64,000 bases of DNA from DASXYG01 sp036502625 (lineage in GTDB: Bacteria > Actinomycetota > Actinomycetes > Streptosporangiales > Streptosporangiaceae): positions 62,001 to 126,000 of the forward strand of contig DASXYG010000122.1 of assembly GCA_036502625.1 (NCBI GenBank), written 5' to 3'. Below are positions 15,756-24,116 of this stretch, piece after piece. How positions within the stretch are numbered: the first letter of the stretch is position 1; each line of letters starts with the position of its first letter. Both the position numbers and the translations under genes were made by a program. The notes under the pieces were generated by a model, which saw only the letters and a program-made list of their open reading frames with translations, did not search any database and was not told the origin of the DNA.

Positions 15756-17192
15756 GTGACCCGTCGAGCGAAGATCGTCTGCACTTTCGGCCCCGCGACG
15801 TCCAGTCCCGAGCGCGTACGCGAGCTCGTGACGGCCGGGCTCGACGTCGCCCGCCTCAACATGAGCCACGGCACTCACGACGAACACCGTGCCGTCTACG
15901 AACGGGTCCGAGCCGCCTCCGACGAACTCGGCCACAGCGTCGGCATCCTGGCCGACCTCCAGGGCCCGAAGATCCGGCTCGGCCGCATCGCCACCGGTCC
16001 CGTACGCCTGTCGGCCGGCGAAGAGTTCACCATCACCACCGAGGACGTCCCCGGCGGCCGCTCCGAGGCCTCCACGACGTACGCCGGGCTCCCCGGCGAC
16101 GTGCACCCCGGCGACAAGATCCTCGTCGACGACGGCCGTGTCGTCCTCGAGGCCGTCGACGTCACCGGCCCCCGTGTGCGCACGGTCGTGCGCGTCGGCG
16201 GCATGGTCTCCGACCACAAGGGCCTCAACCTGCCCGGCGTCGCCGTCAGCGTCCCCGCCCTCACCCCGAAGGACGTCGCCGACCTCCGGTTCTCCCTCGA
16301 GCTCGGCGCCGACCTCATCGCGCTGTCGTTCGTCCGCGGCCCGGGCGACGTCGACCCGGTGCACGCCATCATGGACGAGGTCGGGCGGCACGTCCCCGTC
16401 ATCGCGAAGATCGAGAAGCCGCAGGCCGTCGAGTCGCTCCCGGAGATCGTCGACGCCTTCGACGGCATCATGGTCGCCCGCGGCGACCTCGGCGTGGAGC
16501 TGCCGCTGGAACGCGTGCCGATGGTGCAGAAGCGCGCCATCGAGCTGGCCCGCGAGAAGGCCCACCCGGTCATCGTGGCCACCCAGATGCTCGAATCGAT
16601 GATCGGCGCCCCCCGCCCCACCCGCGCCGAGGTGTCCGACGTCGCCAACGCGGTGTACGACGGCGCCGACGCGCTCATGCTCTCCGGCGAGACCAGCGTC
16701 GGCGAATACCCGATCGACACCGTCGAGACGATGTCGCGCATCATCGGCGCCACCGAACGCGAATGCCTCCACGCCGAGGCGTCGCTGAGCCGCGTGCCCA
16801 CCACCACGGGCGGCGCCATCGCCCGCGCCGCCGCCGAGCTCGGCGCGATCGTCGACGCCAAGGCGCTGATCGCGTTCACCATGAGCGGCGAGACCGCCAG
16901 GCGGCTGGCCCGCTACCGCTCCTCCATCCCGCTCCTCGCCTTCACCACCCTGCCGTCCACCCGCAGCCAGCTCACCCTGACCTGGGGCGTCGAGACCTTC
17001 ATCGTCCCCACGGTCAACCACACCGACGAAATGGTCCGCCAGGTAGAGGCCGCCCTCCTGGAAATGGGCCGCTGCCAAAAGGGCGACAAGGTCGTCGTGG
17101 TGGCGGGCAGCCCCCCCGGCACCCCCGGCTCCACGAACGCCGTCCGCGTCCACCGCATCGGCGACGCCGTAGCCCACGGCCCATCCGACTGA
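15756..17192 (+). CDS. pyk: Pyruvate kinase
   Basis: A 478-residue pyruvate kinase, which converts phosphoenolpyruvate and ADP to pyruvate and ATP. Signature segments are the N-terminal TRRAKIVCTFGPATSSPERV, the substrate loop ADLQGPKIRLG, the active-site IAKIEKPQAVESL (catalytic Lys) and MVARGDLGVELP, and the MLESMI helix. The C-terminal regulatory domain is complete. GTG 15756 sits 6 bases after a TAGGCT -10, so the mRNA is probably leaderless. The stop is 5 bases from the convergent HTH-LAGLIDADG gene. Downstream synteny with pdtaR is usual in actinobacteria. Confidence 0.97.
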   Translation: MTRRAKIVCTFGPATSSPERVRELVTAGLDVARLNMSHGTHDEHRAVYERVRAASDELGHSVGILADLQGPKIRLGRIATGPVRLSAGEEFTITTEDVPGGRSEASTTYAGLPGDVHPGDKILVDDGRVVLEAVDVTGPRVRTVVRVGGMVSDHKGLNLPGVAVSVPALTPKDVADLRFSLELGADLIALSFVRGPGDVDPVHAIMDEVGRHVPVIAKIEKPQAVESLPEIVDAFDGIMVARGDLGVELPLERVPMVQKRAIELAREKAHPVIVATQMLESMIGAPRPTRAEVSDVANAVYDGADALMLSGETSVGEYPIDTVETMSRIIGATERECLHAEASLSRVPTTTGGAIARAAAELGAIVDAKALIAFTMSGETARRLARYRSSIPLLAFTTLPSTRSQLTLTWGVETFIVPTVNHTDEMVRQVEAALLEMGRCQKGDKVVVVAGSPPGTPGSTNAVRVHRIGDAVAHGPSD

Positions 17193-17197
17193 CCCCA

Positions 17198-17968
17198 CTA
17201 GTACTTAACCCCAACGAACCCGTCCAGCCGCGCCACGGCGTCTTTGCGCGCGACCGAGATCGTGTTGTGCCGCGAATAGCGCCATGCGACGCCGAGGTGG
17301 GTGAGGGCGGCGGCCGCGAATTCGCGGATGTCGGCCGACTCGTTGACGAACTGGTAGCGCGGATATGCGTACCAGTGGTCGCCATCGGCCAGTGGTCTGC
17401 GGACGCGGTTGATGAATCGGGTGCCATCGGAGTGGATGAGACCGCGTATGAATGCGCCGGCGTGGGCGTCGGTGATTCGCCGCTGCCACGGCTCCAGGAT
17501 GATCCGGCGCGAATGCTTCGTTCCGGGGCCGAGCTGCGGGAACAGGCACGGCCAATGCTTCGACGTGCTCGTCACCATGGTGTAACCGGTGCCCCGGACG
17601 CGGAACACGGAGTTGGGGAGGACGGTCGCCATAGCCGCGGCGCATTCGGCGATGAGCCCTGGATAGGCGTCGGCGCATGCGATGCGCAACGCCCAGACGT
17701 GCTTCGCGGGATCGCCCGCCGGGCTGATGCAGCCGTCGCCGAGGTAGAGGCCGAGAAGGTACGCATAGGCCACGGGGTCGTCCGGCGGCCTTGGCGGAGA
17801 GCCGCATCGTACGCACGAGGCGGGGACTCGCGGCGTGAGCGCGTTCGGGTCGTCGCGCCATTCGCGGATCGCGGCGCGCGACACGCCCGTACGCCTGCCG
17901 GCTTCGCTGATCGATAAGCCGTCGGCGAGCAGGCGGAGAACGCGGATTCGTACGGTGTTGTCGTACAT
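17198..17968 (-). CDS. HTH-LAGLIDADG protein beside a tRNA gene
   Basis: A 256-residue protein of a widespread actinobacterial family. The N-terminus is a resolvase-like helix-turn-helix (LLADGLSISEAGRRTGVSRAAIREW). A CVRC pair follows, then two LAGLIDADG-type motifs, YLLGLYLGDGCI near residue 79 and FIRGLIHSDGTRF near 175, separated by TSTSKHWPCLFPQ. The fold is that of homing endonucleases, also used by the regulator WhiA; in both motifs the acidic residue is kept (GDG, SDG). ATG 17968 lacks a ribosome site but lies 6 bases after GATACT, suggesting a leaderless transcript. Its codons are richer in A/T than the neighbours. It begins 72 bases after a tRNA on the same strand. Confidence 0.8.
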   Translation of the reverse strand: MYDNTVRIRVLRLLADGLSISEAGRRTGVSRAAIREWRDDPNALTPRVPASCVRCGSPPRPPDDPVAYAYLLGLYLGDGCISPAGDPAKHVWALRIACADAYPGLIAECAAAMATVLPNSVFRVRGTGYTMVTSTSKHWPCLFPQLGPGTKHSRRIILEPWQRRITDAHAGAFIRGLIHSDGTRFINRVRRPLADGDHWYAYPRYQFVNESADIREFAAAALTHLGVAWRYSRHNTISVARKDAVARLDGFVGVKY

Positions 17969-17995
17969 GAAAGGAGTATCGCCGGAGGGTACGAC

Positions 17996-18018
17996 AAAAA
18001 AGCCGCCCTCGGCGGCCT
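17996..18018 (-). terminator. Intrinsic terminator of the tRNA gene
   Basis: On the minus strand GCCGCC-GAG-GGCGGC is followed by six T residues, a classical intrinsic terminator. It ends the tRNA transcript before the HTH-LAGLIDADG gene. Confidence 0.85.
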
Positions 18019-18039
18019 TGCTGGACGAACTGTGCCTAT

Positions 18040-18115
18040 TGGTGTCCCGGGTGGGATTCGAACCCACACTGAATGGTGTTTGAGACCATCACCTCTGCCT
18101 TTGGGTTACCGGGAC
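18040..18115 (-). tRNA. tRNA with CAA anticodon, short variable arm (atypical Leu)
   Basis: The minus strand folds as a 73-nt tRNA plus an encoded CCA. The acceptor stem GTCCCGG/CCGGGAC and the anticodon stem ATGGT/ACCAT with loop CTCAAAC are perfect. The T arm GTGGG-TTCGAAT-CCCAC is also perfect. The anticodon is CAA, which reads the leucine codon UUG. The variable region is only 5 nt (TCAGT), whereas genuine tRNA-Leu has a long variable arm, and the D stem pairs only ACC with GGT. The GG of the D loop, T8 and A14 are present. Discriminator base is A. The aminoacylation identity is therefore uncertain. Confidence 0.85.
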
Positions 18116-18195
18116 TTGATGTTCTTGTCATTAGACGGTTATCGGCGCTTCGCGACACGTATCAACGCGCCGTGAACGAGTGTAGCGGAGATCGG

Positions 18196-18201
18196 TAGGC
18201 T
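18196..18201 (+). promoter_or_regulatory. Leaderless -10 element of pdtaR (TAGGCT)
   Basis: TAGGCT ends 7 bases before GTG 18209; no ribosome site is present. Confidence 0.55.
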
Positions 18202-18208
18202 CTTGGGT

Positions 18209-18811
18209 GTGACGGAGACTCAGCGCCGTGTGGTGATCGCCGAGGATGAGGCGCTCATCCGGATGGACCTCAAGGAGATGCTCGAAGAGGACGGCTATGC
18301 CGTCGTCGGGGAGACGGGCGACGGGCAGACGGCCGTGTCGCTGGCGTCCGAGCATCGGCCCGACCTCGTCATCCTCGACGTGAAGATGCCGATTCTCGAC
18401 GGGATCTCCGCCGCTGAGCGCATCGCGGCGGAGCGGGTGGCGCCCGTGGTGATCCTGACCGCCTTCTCGCAGCGGGAGCTGGTCGAGCGTGCGCGTGACG
18501 CGGGCGCCATGGCCTACCTCGTGAAGCCGTTCACGAAGGCCGACCTCGTTCCGGCGATCGAGATGGCGCTGAGCAGGTTCGCGGAGATCCAGGCGCTGGA
18601 GGCCGAGGTCGGCGGGCTGCAGGACCGGCTGGAGACGCGCAAGCTGGTGGAGCGGGCGAAGAGCCGCCTCCAGACCGACCACGGGCTGACCGAGCCTGAG
18701 GCGTTCCGGTGGATCCAGAAGACCTCGATGGACCAGCGGCTGACGATGCGCCGCGTCGCCGAGGTGATCCTCGCGGAGCCGGAACGGTCCTCCGACGGGT
18801 CCGCGTCCTGA
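18209..18811 (+). CDS. pdtaR: ANTAR-domain response regulator
   Basis: A 200-residue response regulator of the PdtaR (Rv1626) type. The receiver domain has the acidic pocket AEDEALIRMDL, phospho-acceptor Asp57 in LVILDVKMP, and the conserved Lys in AYLVKPFTK. The C-terminal ANTAR domain (RKLVERAKSRLQTDHGLTEPEAFRWIQKTSMD) binds RNA hairpins and prevents transcription termination in related systems. No histidine kinase is adjacent; the partner kinase PdtaS is usually encoded elsewhere. It is divergent from the tRNA. Confidence 0.93.
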   Translation: MTETQRRVVIAEDEALIRMDLKEMLEEDGYAVVGETGDGQTAVSLASEHRPDLVILDVKMPILDGISAAERIAAERVAPVVILTAFSQRELVERARDAGAMAYLVKPFTKADLVPAIEMALSRFAEIQALEAEVGGLQDRLETRKLVERAKSRLQTDHGLTEPEAFRWIQKTSMDQRLTMRRVAEVILAEPERSSDGSAS

Positions 18812-18943
18812 CCCGGTCCGTACATCCGTACCCGCGTACGCGCTCCCGGCTGATTCCCGGAGATTCATTTTCGCGACCCGGTGTTCGTTAATCCCGGCGT
18901 AACACTTCGAGCAGTGAGCGAAGAATGGCTAAGAGTGCCCGAA

Positions 18944-18969
18944 GCCTATTCGGTGGCCGCCGAATAGGC
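18944..18969 (+). promoter_or_regulatory. Perfect 10-bp stem-loop upstream of livK
   Basis: GCCTATTCGG and CCGAATAGGC are exact reverse complements with a 6-base loop. No T-run follows, so a simple terminator for pdtaR is unlikely; a regulatory RNA hairpin or an ANTAR target is possible. Confidence 0.5.
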
Positions 18970-19038
18970 ACGGAGGCGTAACGAACAAATAACACTGCGT
19001 TCCTAGGTCTACTAATTCCGCGCGGCCTCTCGTGTACT

Positions 19039-19054
19039 ACTGCTGGTCAGCAGT
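19039..19054. promoter_or_regulatory. Operator-like palindrome upstream of livK
   Basis: ACTGCTG-GT-CAGCAGT is a perfect 7-2-7 palindrome about 100 bases before the livK start, a suitable operator for a dimeric repressor or an Lrp-type regulator. Confidence 0.4.
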
Positions 19055-19152
19055 GAGATCTGTCACGGCGCCGGTTCGCCGTACCTGCGGCGTTCCGGCG
19101 GATCCGAGATCCGGCATTCGGTCGGTTTCGGGAGAAAAGAGATGAGGCCACC

Positions 19153-20331
19153 TTGCGGCGGAACACCATTCGCTTCAGTGGAGCGCTAGCGGCCGCGGCC
19201 GCGCTCAGCCTGGGTCTTGCGGCGTGCGGCGGCGGAGGGGGCGGCACGAGCAGCGGAAGCGGTTCCGTGACGCTCGGTTTCATCGGCGCGCAGACCGGCG
19301 ACAACGCCCAGCTCGGCATCAACATCTACAACGGCGCCAAGCTGGCGGTCGACCAGTACAACAAGACCAATCCGAAGACCAAGGTCACGCTCAAGCCGTA
19401 CGACACGGCGGGCGACCCGGCCATCGCGCCGAACCAGGTCAACAAGGCGATCCAGGACAAGGTCCAGGGCGTCATCGGCCTGCCGTTCTCCGGTGAGTCC
19501 CAGGCGGTCCAGCCGACCCTGGAGAAGGCCGAGATCCCGAACATCAGCCCCTCGGCCACCGACCCGACGCTGGGCAAGAAGGGCTTCAAGTACTTCCACC
19601 GCCTCGTCGCCAACGACGACGCCCAGGGCGCGGCCGACACCAAGATGATGACCGACGTCTACAAGGCCAAGAAGGTCTACGTCGTCGACGACAACCAGCA
19701 GTACAGCCTGGGCATCGCGAACATCGTCTTCAACACGCTGAAGAGCGGCGGCGTCTCCGTCCAGCGGGACAAGATCGACCCGAAGGCGTCGGACTACTCC
19801 TCGACGGTCAACAAGATCAAGGCCTTCAACCCGGACGCCATCTTCTACGGCGGCTACTACGCCGAGGGCGGCAAGCTGCTCAAGCAGATGCGCGACGCCG
19901 GCGTGACCGCCAAGTTCCAGTCGGACGACGGCGCCAACGACCCGAACATCATCAAGACCGCGGGCAAGAAGCAGGCCGAGGGCGTCACGCTCTCCTGCGC
20001 GTGCCAGTCGGTCGCGACGTCCACCGAGCCGAAGGTGAAGAAGTTCATCGACGACTACAAGGCGGCGTTCGGCGTCGGCCAGGGGACGTACTCCGCTGAG
20101 GGCTTCGACTCGGCGAACGCGTTCCTCGACGCCATCAAGGCCGGGAACACGACGTCCCAGAAGATCAACGACTACCTCAAGACGATCAACGTCGCCGGCA
20201 TCTCGAAGCAGATCCAGTTCACGCCGCAGGGCGAGGTCAAGGCGAACACGATCTACCAGTTCCAGGTCCTGAAGGGCAAGCTCGAATTCCTCGGCCCGAC
20301 GGACAAGGTCACCCTCGGAAAGCCGATGTGA
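19153..20331 (+). CDS. livK: Branched-chain amino acid ABC transporter, substrate-binding lipoprotein
   Basis: A 392-residue periplasmic-binding-type lipoprotein. The signal peptide ends at the lipobox LAAC (Cys near residue 25), followed by a Gly/Ser linker, then the type I Leu/Ile/Val-binding fold (VTLGFIGAQTGDNAQLGINIYNGAKLA, VKGVIGLPFSGESQAVQ-like segment). TTG 19153 is the chosen start with GATGAGG 8 bases upstream. It is the first gene of livKHMGF. A strong hairpin between it and livH probably lets the binding protein be made in excess. Confidence 0.94.
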   Translation: MRRNTIRFSGALAAAAALSLGLAACGGGGGGTSSGSGSVTLGFIGAQTGDNAQLGINIYNGAKLAVDQYNKTNPKTKVTLKPYDTAGDPAIAPNQVNKAIQDKVQGVIGLPFSGESQAVQPTLEKAEIPNISPSATDPTLGKKGFKYFHRLVANDDAQGAADTKMMTDVYKAKKVYVVDDNQQYSLGIANIVFNTLKSGGVSVQRDKIDPKASDYSSTVNKIKAFNPDAIFYGGYYAEGGKLLKQMRDAGVTAKFQSDDGANDPNIIKTAGKKQAEGVTLSCACQSVATSTEPKVKKFIDDYKAAFGVGQGTYSAEGFDSANAFLDAIKAGNTTSQKINDYLKTINVAGISKQIQFTPQGEVKANTIYQFQVLKGKLEFLGPTDKVTLGKPM

Positions 20332-20361
20332 CGCGCGTTTCCAGCGAGATTTGCTGAGTTC

Positions 20362-20392
20362 GGGGCGGGAGCGCCACGCGTGCTCCCGCCCC
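20362..20392 (+). terminator. Attenuating hairpin between livK and livH
   Basis: GGGGCGGGAGC (20362-20372) and GCTCCCGCCCC (20382-20392) form a perfect 11-bp stem with a 9-base loop. Such stems after the binding-protein gene commonly protect the mRNA or cut downstream expression. Confidence 0.75.
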
Positions 20393-20412
20393 CGCCATGA
20401 GGATGGGTACAG

Positions 20413-21378
20413 GTGCTACACAACTTCACCACCCAATTCTGGCCGAACACCATTGACGGCCTGGCGATCGGCGCGATCTACGCTCTGATCGCGCTCGGCT
20501 ACACGATGGTGTACGGCGTGATGCGGCTGATCAACTTCGCGCACGGCGAGATTTTCATGATCGGCACGTTCGCGTCGCTGGCCGTGATGAACCTCGTCGG
20601 ATTCCAGGCCCCGCTCGGCGGGCTCGCCCTGGTCGGCGTGTTCGTTCTTTGCCTTGCCGGGTCGATGGCCGCCTCAGGCGGCGCGGCCGTGGCCCTGGAG
20701 TTCATCGCGTACCGCCCGCTTCGCAAGCACGGTTCGCCGCGCATCGCCGCGCTGATCGCCGCGATCGGCGCGTCGCTGTTCCTCCAGGAACTGTTCGCGC
20801 AGATCGTGGTGCCGAAGATCTTCGCGCCCGGCCACGGCCGCGACTTCATCGGCACGCCGCGGCTGATGAACAAGGAGACGCTGTTCAGCATCGGCAACGG
20901 CGTCGTACGCAACGACAAGCTGCTGGTGATCATCGCCGCGATCGTGATGATGATCCTGCTGGACTTCTTCGTGAACAAGACGAAGGTGGGCCGCGGCATC
21001 CGCGCCACCTCGATGGACCCGCAGACGGCCACGCTGATGGGCGTCAACATCAACCAGATCGTCATGCTGACGTTCCTGGTCGGCGGCGTCATGGCGGGCG
21101 CGGCCGGCCTGTTCTACGTCCTGGTCTTCGAGGTCACGAAGTACACGATCGGCTTCATTCTGGGGATCAAGGCGTTCACGGCGGCCGTCATGGGCGGCAT
21201 CGGCAACCTGCGGGGCGCCCTGCTCGGCGGCTTCATCCTCGGCCTCATCGAGAACTGGGGGGCATCCGTGACCGGATCCGAATGGAAGGACGTCATCGCG
21301 TTCTCCGTCCTGGTCCTCATCCTGTTGTTCCGCCCCACCGGCATCCTCGGTGAGTCGCTCCAGCAGGCACGCGCATGA
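20413..21378 (+). CDS. livH: Branched-chain amino acid ABC transporter permease
   Basis: A 321-residue LivH-type permease with about eight membrane segments. The family signature is GLAIGAIYALIALGYTMVYGVMRL-like at the start and NFAHGEIFMIG. The later EAA-like cytoplasmic loop reads GRGIRATSMDPQTATLMG, which contacts the ATPases. GTG 20413 follows a GAGGATGGG stretch. The stop overlaps the ATG of livM (ATGA). Confidence 0.94.
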   Translation: MLHNFTTQFWPNTIDGLAIGAIYALIALGYTMVYGVMRLINFAHGEIFMIGTFASLAVMNLVGFQAPLGGLALVGVFVLCLAGSMAASGGAAVALEFIAYRPLRKHGSPRIAALIAAIGASLFLQELFAQIVVPKIFAPGHGRDFIGTPRLMNKETLFSIGNGVVRNDKLLVIIAAIVMMILLDFFVNKTKVGRGIRATSMDPQTATLMGVNINQIVMLTFLVGGVMAGAAGLFYVLVFEVTKYTIGFILGIKAFTAAVMGGIGNLRGALLGGFILGLIENWGASVTGSEWKDVIAFSVLVLILLFRPTGILGESLQQARA

Positions 21379-22526
21379 GCACGGCGAACGCGTCCAGGGG
21401 CGCGAACCCCCTGCGCAGGATCGGCGCGGCGTACGACCGGATGCGGGACCGCTGGGCGGTCGCGCCGGCCTGGCTGCGCTGGATCGTCTACATCCTCTGC
21501 ATCGGCATCGTGCTGCTGCCGTCGTCGGAGGCGGTCTCCGACTTCCTGGCGCCCGAGAGCGGCATGGTCGTCTGGTTCTTCCCGGTCGGCATCTACATCC
21601 TGCTGGCGCTCGGCCTGAACGTCGTGATCGGCCACGCCGGGCTGCTCGACCTCGGCTACGTCGCGTTCTTCGCCATCGGCGCGTACGCGATGGCGATCCT
21701 CGGCGTGAAGTTCGGCTGGGACTTCTGGGCGATCCTCCCGGCCGGAATCCTGATCGCCGCGGTGTCCGGCATCCTGCTCGGCGCGCCGACGCTGCGCCTG
21801 CGCGGCGACTACCTGGCGATCGTGACGCTCGGATTCGGCGAGATCATCCGGATCATCGCGGTGAACACGGGCTACCTCGGCAAGTCCAACGGCATCCCGA
21901 ACATCCCGACGCCGCCGTCGATCGCGGGCGTCCAGATCGGCGACCTCGACGTCTTCGGCTACAAGCTGCTGGCCCTCGACCCCCGGCCGTTCTACTACCT
22001 GCTGGTCGCGCTGTGCGTCGTCACGATCATCTTCGTGCGCCGGCTGCAGAAGAGCCGGGTGGGCCGGGCGTGGACGGCGCTGCGCGAGGACGAGGACGCC
22101 GCGGAGGTCATGGGCGTCCCGACGTTCCGCTTCAAGCTGCTGTCGTTCGCGATCGGCGCGTCGATCGGCGGCGCCGCGGGCGTCATGTACGCCACGGCGA
22201 CGCAGTTCGTGGTGCCGGACAACTTCCAGTTCATGCTGTCGGCGACGATCCTCGCCGGCGTGGTGCTCGGCGGCGCGGGCAACATCCCGGGCGTGATCAT
22301 CGGGGCCTTCCTCGTGGGCTGGCTGCCCGAGCGGTTCCGCGCCCTCCAGGACTACCGCGTGATGATCTTCGGCGCCGCACTGGTGCTGATGATGGCGCTG
22401 CGTCCCGAGGGGCTGCTCCCGTCGCGCACCCGGAAGTCCGAGCTCGCCGAGGGCACAGGCGGAATGGGTAGCCTGGGCGCCGAGGTCGCCGGGCCGACGC
22501 AGACGGCCCCGGAGGTGGGCGAATGA
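21375..22526 (+). CDS. livM: Branched-chain amino acid ABC transporter permease
   Basis: A 383-residue LivM-type permease, partner of LivH. After a hydrophilic N-terminus of about 35 residues come around nine membrane segments. The family signature GHAGLLDLGYVAFFAIGAY and the LRLRGDYLAIVTLGFGEIIRI segment are clear, and the coupling loop reads GRAWTALREDEDAAEVMG. ATG 21375 overlaps the livH stop and its own stop overlaps the livG start, so all are co-translated. Confidence 0.94.
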   Translation: MSTANASRGANPLRRIGAAYDRMRDRWAVAPAWLRWIVYILCIGIVLLPSSEAVSDFLAPESGMVVWFFPVGIYILLALGLNVVIGHAGLLDLGYVAFFAIGAYAMAILGVKFGWDFWAILPAGILIAAVSGILLGAPTLRLRGDYLAIVTLGFGEIIRIIAVNTGYLGKSNGIPNIPTPPSIAGVQIGDLDVFGYKLLALDPRPFYYLLVALCVVTIIFVRRLQKSRVGRAWTALREDEDAAEVMGVPTFRFKLLSFAIGASIGGAAGVMYATATQFVVPDNFQFMLSATILAGVVLGGAGNIPGVIIGAFLVGWLPERFRALQDYRVMIFGAALVLMMALRPEGLLPSRTRKSELAEGTGGMGSLGAEVAGPTQTAPEVGE

Positions 22527-23320
22527 GCGCCACGACGGATACCCGTACCGACACCCTGCTCAGCCTGGAGACGCTGACCATGCGCTTCGGCGGCGTGGTC
22601 GCGCTCAACGCGCTCGACCTCCAGGTCAGGCGCGGCGAGGTCTTCGGGCTGATCGGGCCCAACGGCGCCGGCAAGACCACGGTGTTCAACGTGGTCACCG
22701 GCGTCTACCGGCCGACGTCCGGGCGGGTCATGTTCGACGGCTCCCGGCTCGACGGCACCAAACGGTTCAAGGTCACCAAGCGCGGCGTCGCGCGCACGTT
22801 CCAGAACATCCGGCTGTTCCACGCCATGACGGCGCTGGAGAACGTCATGGTCGGCGCCGACGCCAACCACCGTACGGGCCTGGTGGGCGCGTCGCTCGGC
22901 CTGCCGTGGCACCGGCGCGAGGAGCGCGAGGGCCGCGAGCGCGCCCGCGAGCTGCTCGCGTTCGTGGGCATCGCGCACCGGATCGACGACGCGGCGAAGA
23001 ACCTGCCGTACGGCGACCAGCGGCGGCTGGAGATCGCGCGGGCGCTGGCCACCGATCCGAAGCTGCTGCTGCTCGACGAACCGGCCGCGGGCATGAACCC
23101 CGCGGAGAAGGCGGCGCTCGCGGCGCTGATCTCCAAGATCCGCGATGACGGCCGTACGGTCCTGCTCATCGAGCACGACATGAGCCTGGTGATGGGCATC
23201 TGCGACCGGTTGTCCGTTCTTGACTTCGGTCAGAAGATCTCCGAGGGACTGCCCGCGCAGGTGCAGCACGACCCGGCGGTCATCAAGGCCTACCTGGGGG
23301 AGCCCGCGGATGCTTCTTGA
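22523..23320 (+). CDS. livG: Branched-chain amino acid ABC transporter ATPase
   Basis: A 265-residue ATP-binding subunit. Walker A is GPNGAGKTTVFN, Q-loop region FQNIRLF, a signature region LPYGDQRRLEIARAL (LPYGDQ in place of LSGGQ, normal for LivG), Walker B LLLLDEPAAGM, and switch His in LIEHDM. It works as a heterodimer with LivF. ATG 22523 overlaps the livM stop (ATGA). Confidence 0.95.
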   Translation: MSATTDTRTDTLLSLETLTMRFGGVVALNALDLQVRRGEVFGLIGPNGAGKTTVFNVVTGVYRPTSGRVMFDGSRLDGTKRFKVTKRGVARTFQNIRLFHAMTALENVMVGADANHRTGLVGASLGLPWHRREEREGRERARELLAFVGIAHRIDDAAKNLPYGDQRRLEIARALATDPKLLLLDEPAAGMNPAEKAALAALISKIRDDGRTVLLIEHDMSLVMGICDRLSVLDFGQKISEGLPAQVQHDPAVIKAYLGEPADAS

Positions 23321-24107
23321 ACTCAAGGACGTACACGTCCACTACGGCAAGATCGAGGCGCTGAAGGGCATCTCGGTCACCGTCGACGAGGGCGAGATCG
23401 TGTCGCTGATCGGCGCGAACGGCGCCGGGAAGACGACCACGCTGAAGACGGTGTCCGGCGTGCGCCCGGTGACGTCCGGCCAGGTGCTGTTCAACGGGCA
23501 GGACATCACGAAGACCGCCGGCCACAAACGGGTCAGGCTCGGCATCTGCCAGGCGCCCGAGGGCCGCGGCATCTTCATCGGCATGACGGTCGAGGAGAAC
23601 ATCCTCATGGGCGCGTACGTCCGCCGTGGCGACCTGTCCGCCGAGCTCGCCGAGGTGTACGACCTGTTCCCGCGGTTGAAGGAGCGGCGGAGCCAGATCG
23701 CGGGCACGCTGTCCGGCGGCGAGCAGCAGATGCTGGCCATCGGGCGCGCGCTGCTGGCCCGGCCGCAGGTGCTGCTGCTGGACGAACCGTCCATGGGGCT
23801 GGCGCCGAAGCTGGTGCAGCAGATCTTCGAGATCATCGGCAAGATCAACCAGCGGGGCACGACGATCCTGCTGGTCGAGCAGAACGCCTCGCAGGCGCTG
23901 CAACTGGCCCACCGGGCGTACGTCCTGGAGACCGGATCGATCGTGCGGTCGGCGGAGGCGAAGGCGCTGCTCGACGACCCGGCGGTGCGCGCGGCGTACC
24001 TCGGCGGCGAGGTCGAGCCGGTGACGCCCGCGGCCGACTCCGTGGTGGAGCCGGCGGACTCCGTGGCGGAGCCCGTAGCCGAGCCGCCGTCCGAGTCGCC
24101 CGCGTAG
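23310..24107 (+). CDS. livF: Branched-chain amino acid ABC transporter ATPase
   Basis: A 265-residue ATP-binding subunit. Walker A is GANGAGKTTTLK, signature LSGGEQQMLAIGRAL, Walker B VLLLDEPSMGLAP, and LVEQNA for the switch region, all LivF-like. ATG 23310 lies 11 bases inside the end of livG. The protein has an extra C-terminal tail of about 30 residues made of repeated ADSVVEP/ADSVAEP/VAEP units, encoded by short tandem repeats near 24030-24090; the tail is not part of the fold. Confidence 0.95.
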   Translation: MLLELKDVHVHYGKIEALKGISVTVDEGEIVSLIGANGAGKTTTLKTVSGVRPVTSGQVLFNGQDITKTAGHKRVRLGICQAPEGRGIFIGMTVEENILMGAYVRRGDLSAELAEVYDLFPRLKERRSQIAGTLSGGEQQMLAIGRALLARPQVLLLDEPSMGLAPKLVQQIFEIIGKINQRGTTILLVEQNASQALQLAHRAYVLETGSIVRSAEAKALLDDPAVRAAYLGGEVEPVTPAADSVVEPADSVAEPVAEPPSESPA

Positions 24108-24116
24108 GGCCCGCGA

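Larger units (their letters stand above)
18812..19152. other. 341-base structured intergenic region before livK
   Basis: This stretch has no gene and is richer in A/T than its surroundings. TGTTCGTTA (18882-18890) pairs perfectly with TAACGAACA (18979-18987), enclosing two further perfect stems: CTTCG/CGAAG (18905-18923) and GCCTATTCGG/CCGAATAGGC (18944-18969). A separate 7-bp palindrome ACTGCTG-GT-CAGCAGT lies at 19039-19054. The livK promoter must be in this region, but I cannot fix it; TAGGTC and TACTAAT near 19008-19017 are possible -10 elements. Confidence 0.6.

Noticed and set aside
18944..18969. Simple terminator of pdtaR
   Set aside because: It is 130 bases from the stop, has no T-run and lies inside a larger set of stems.
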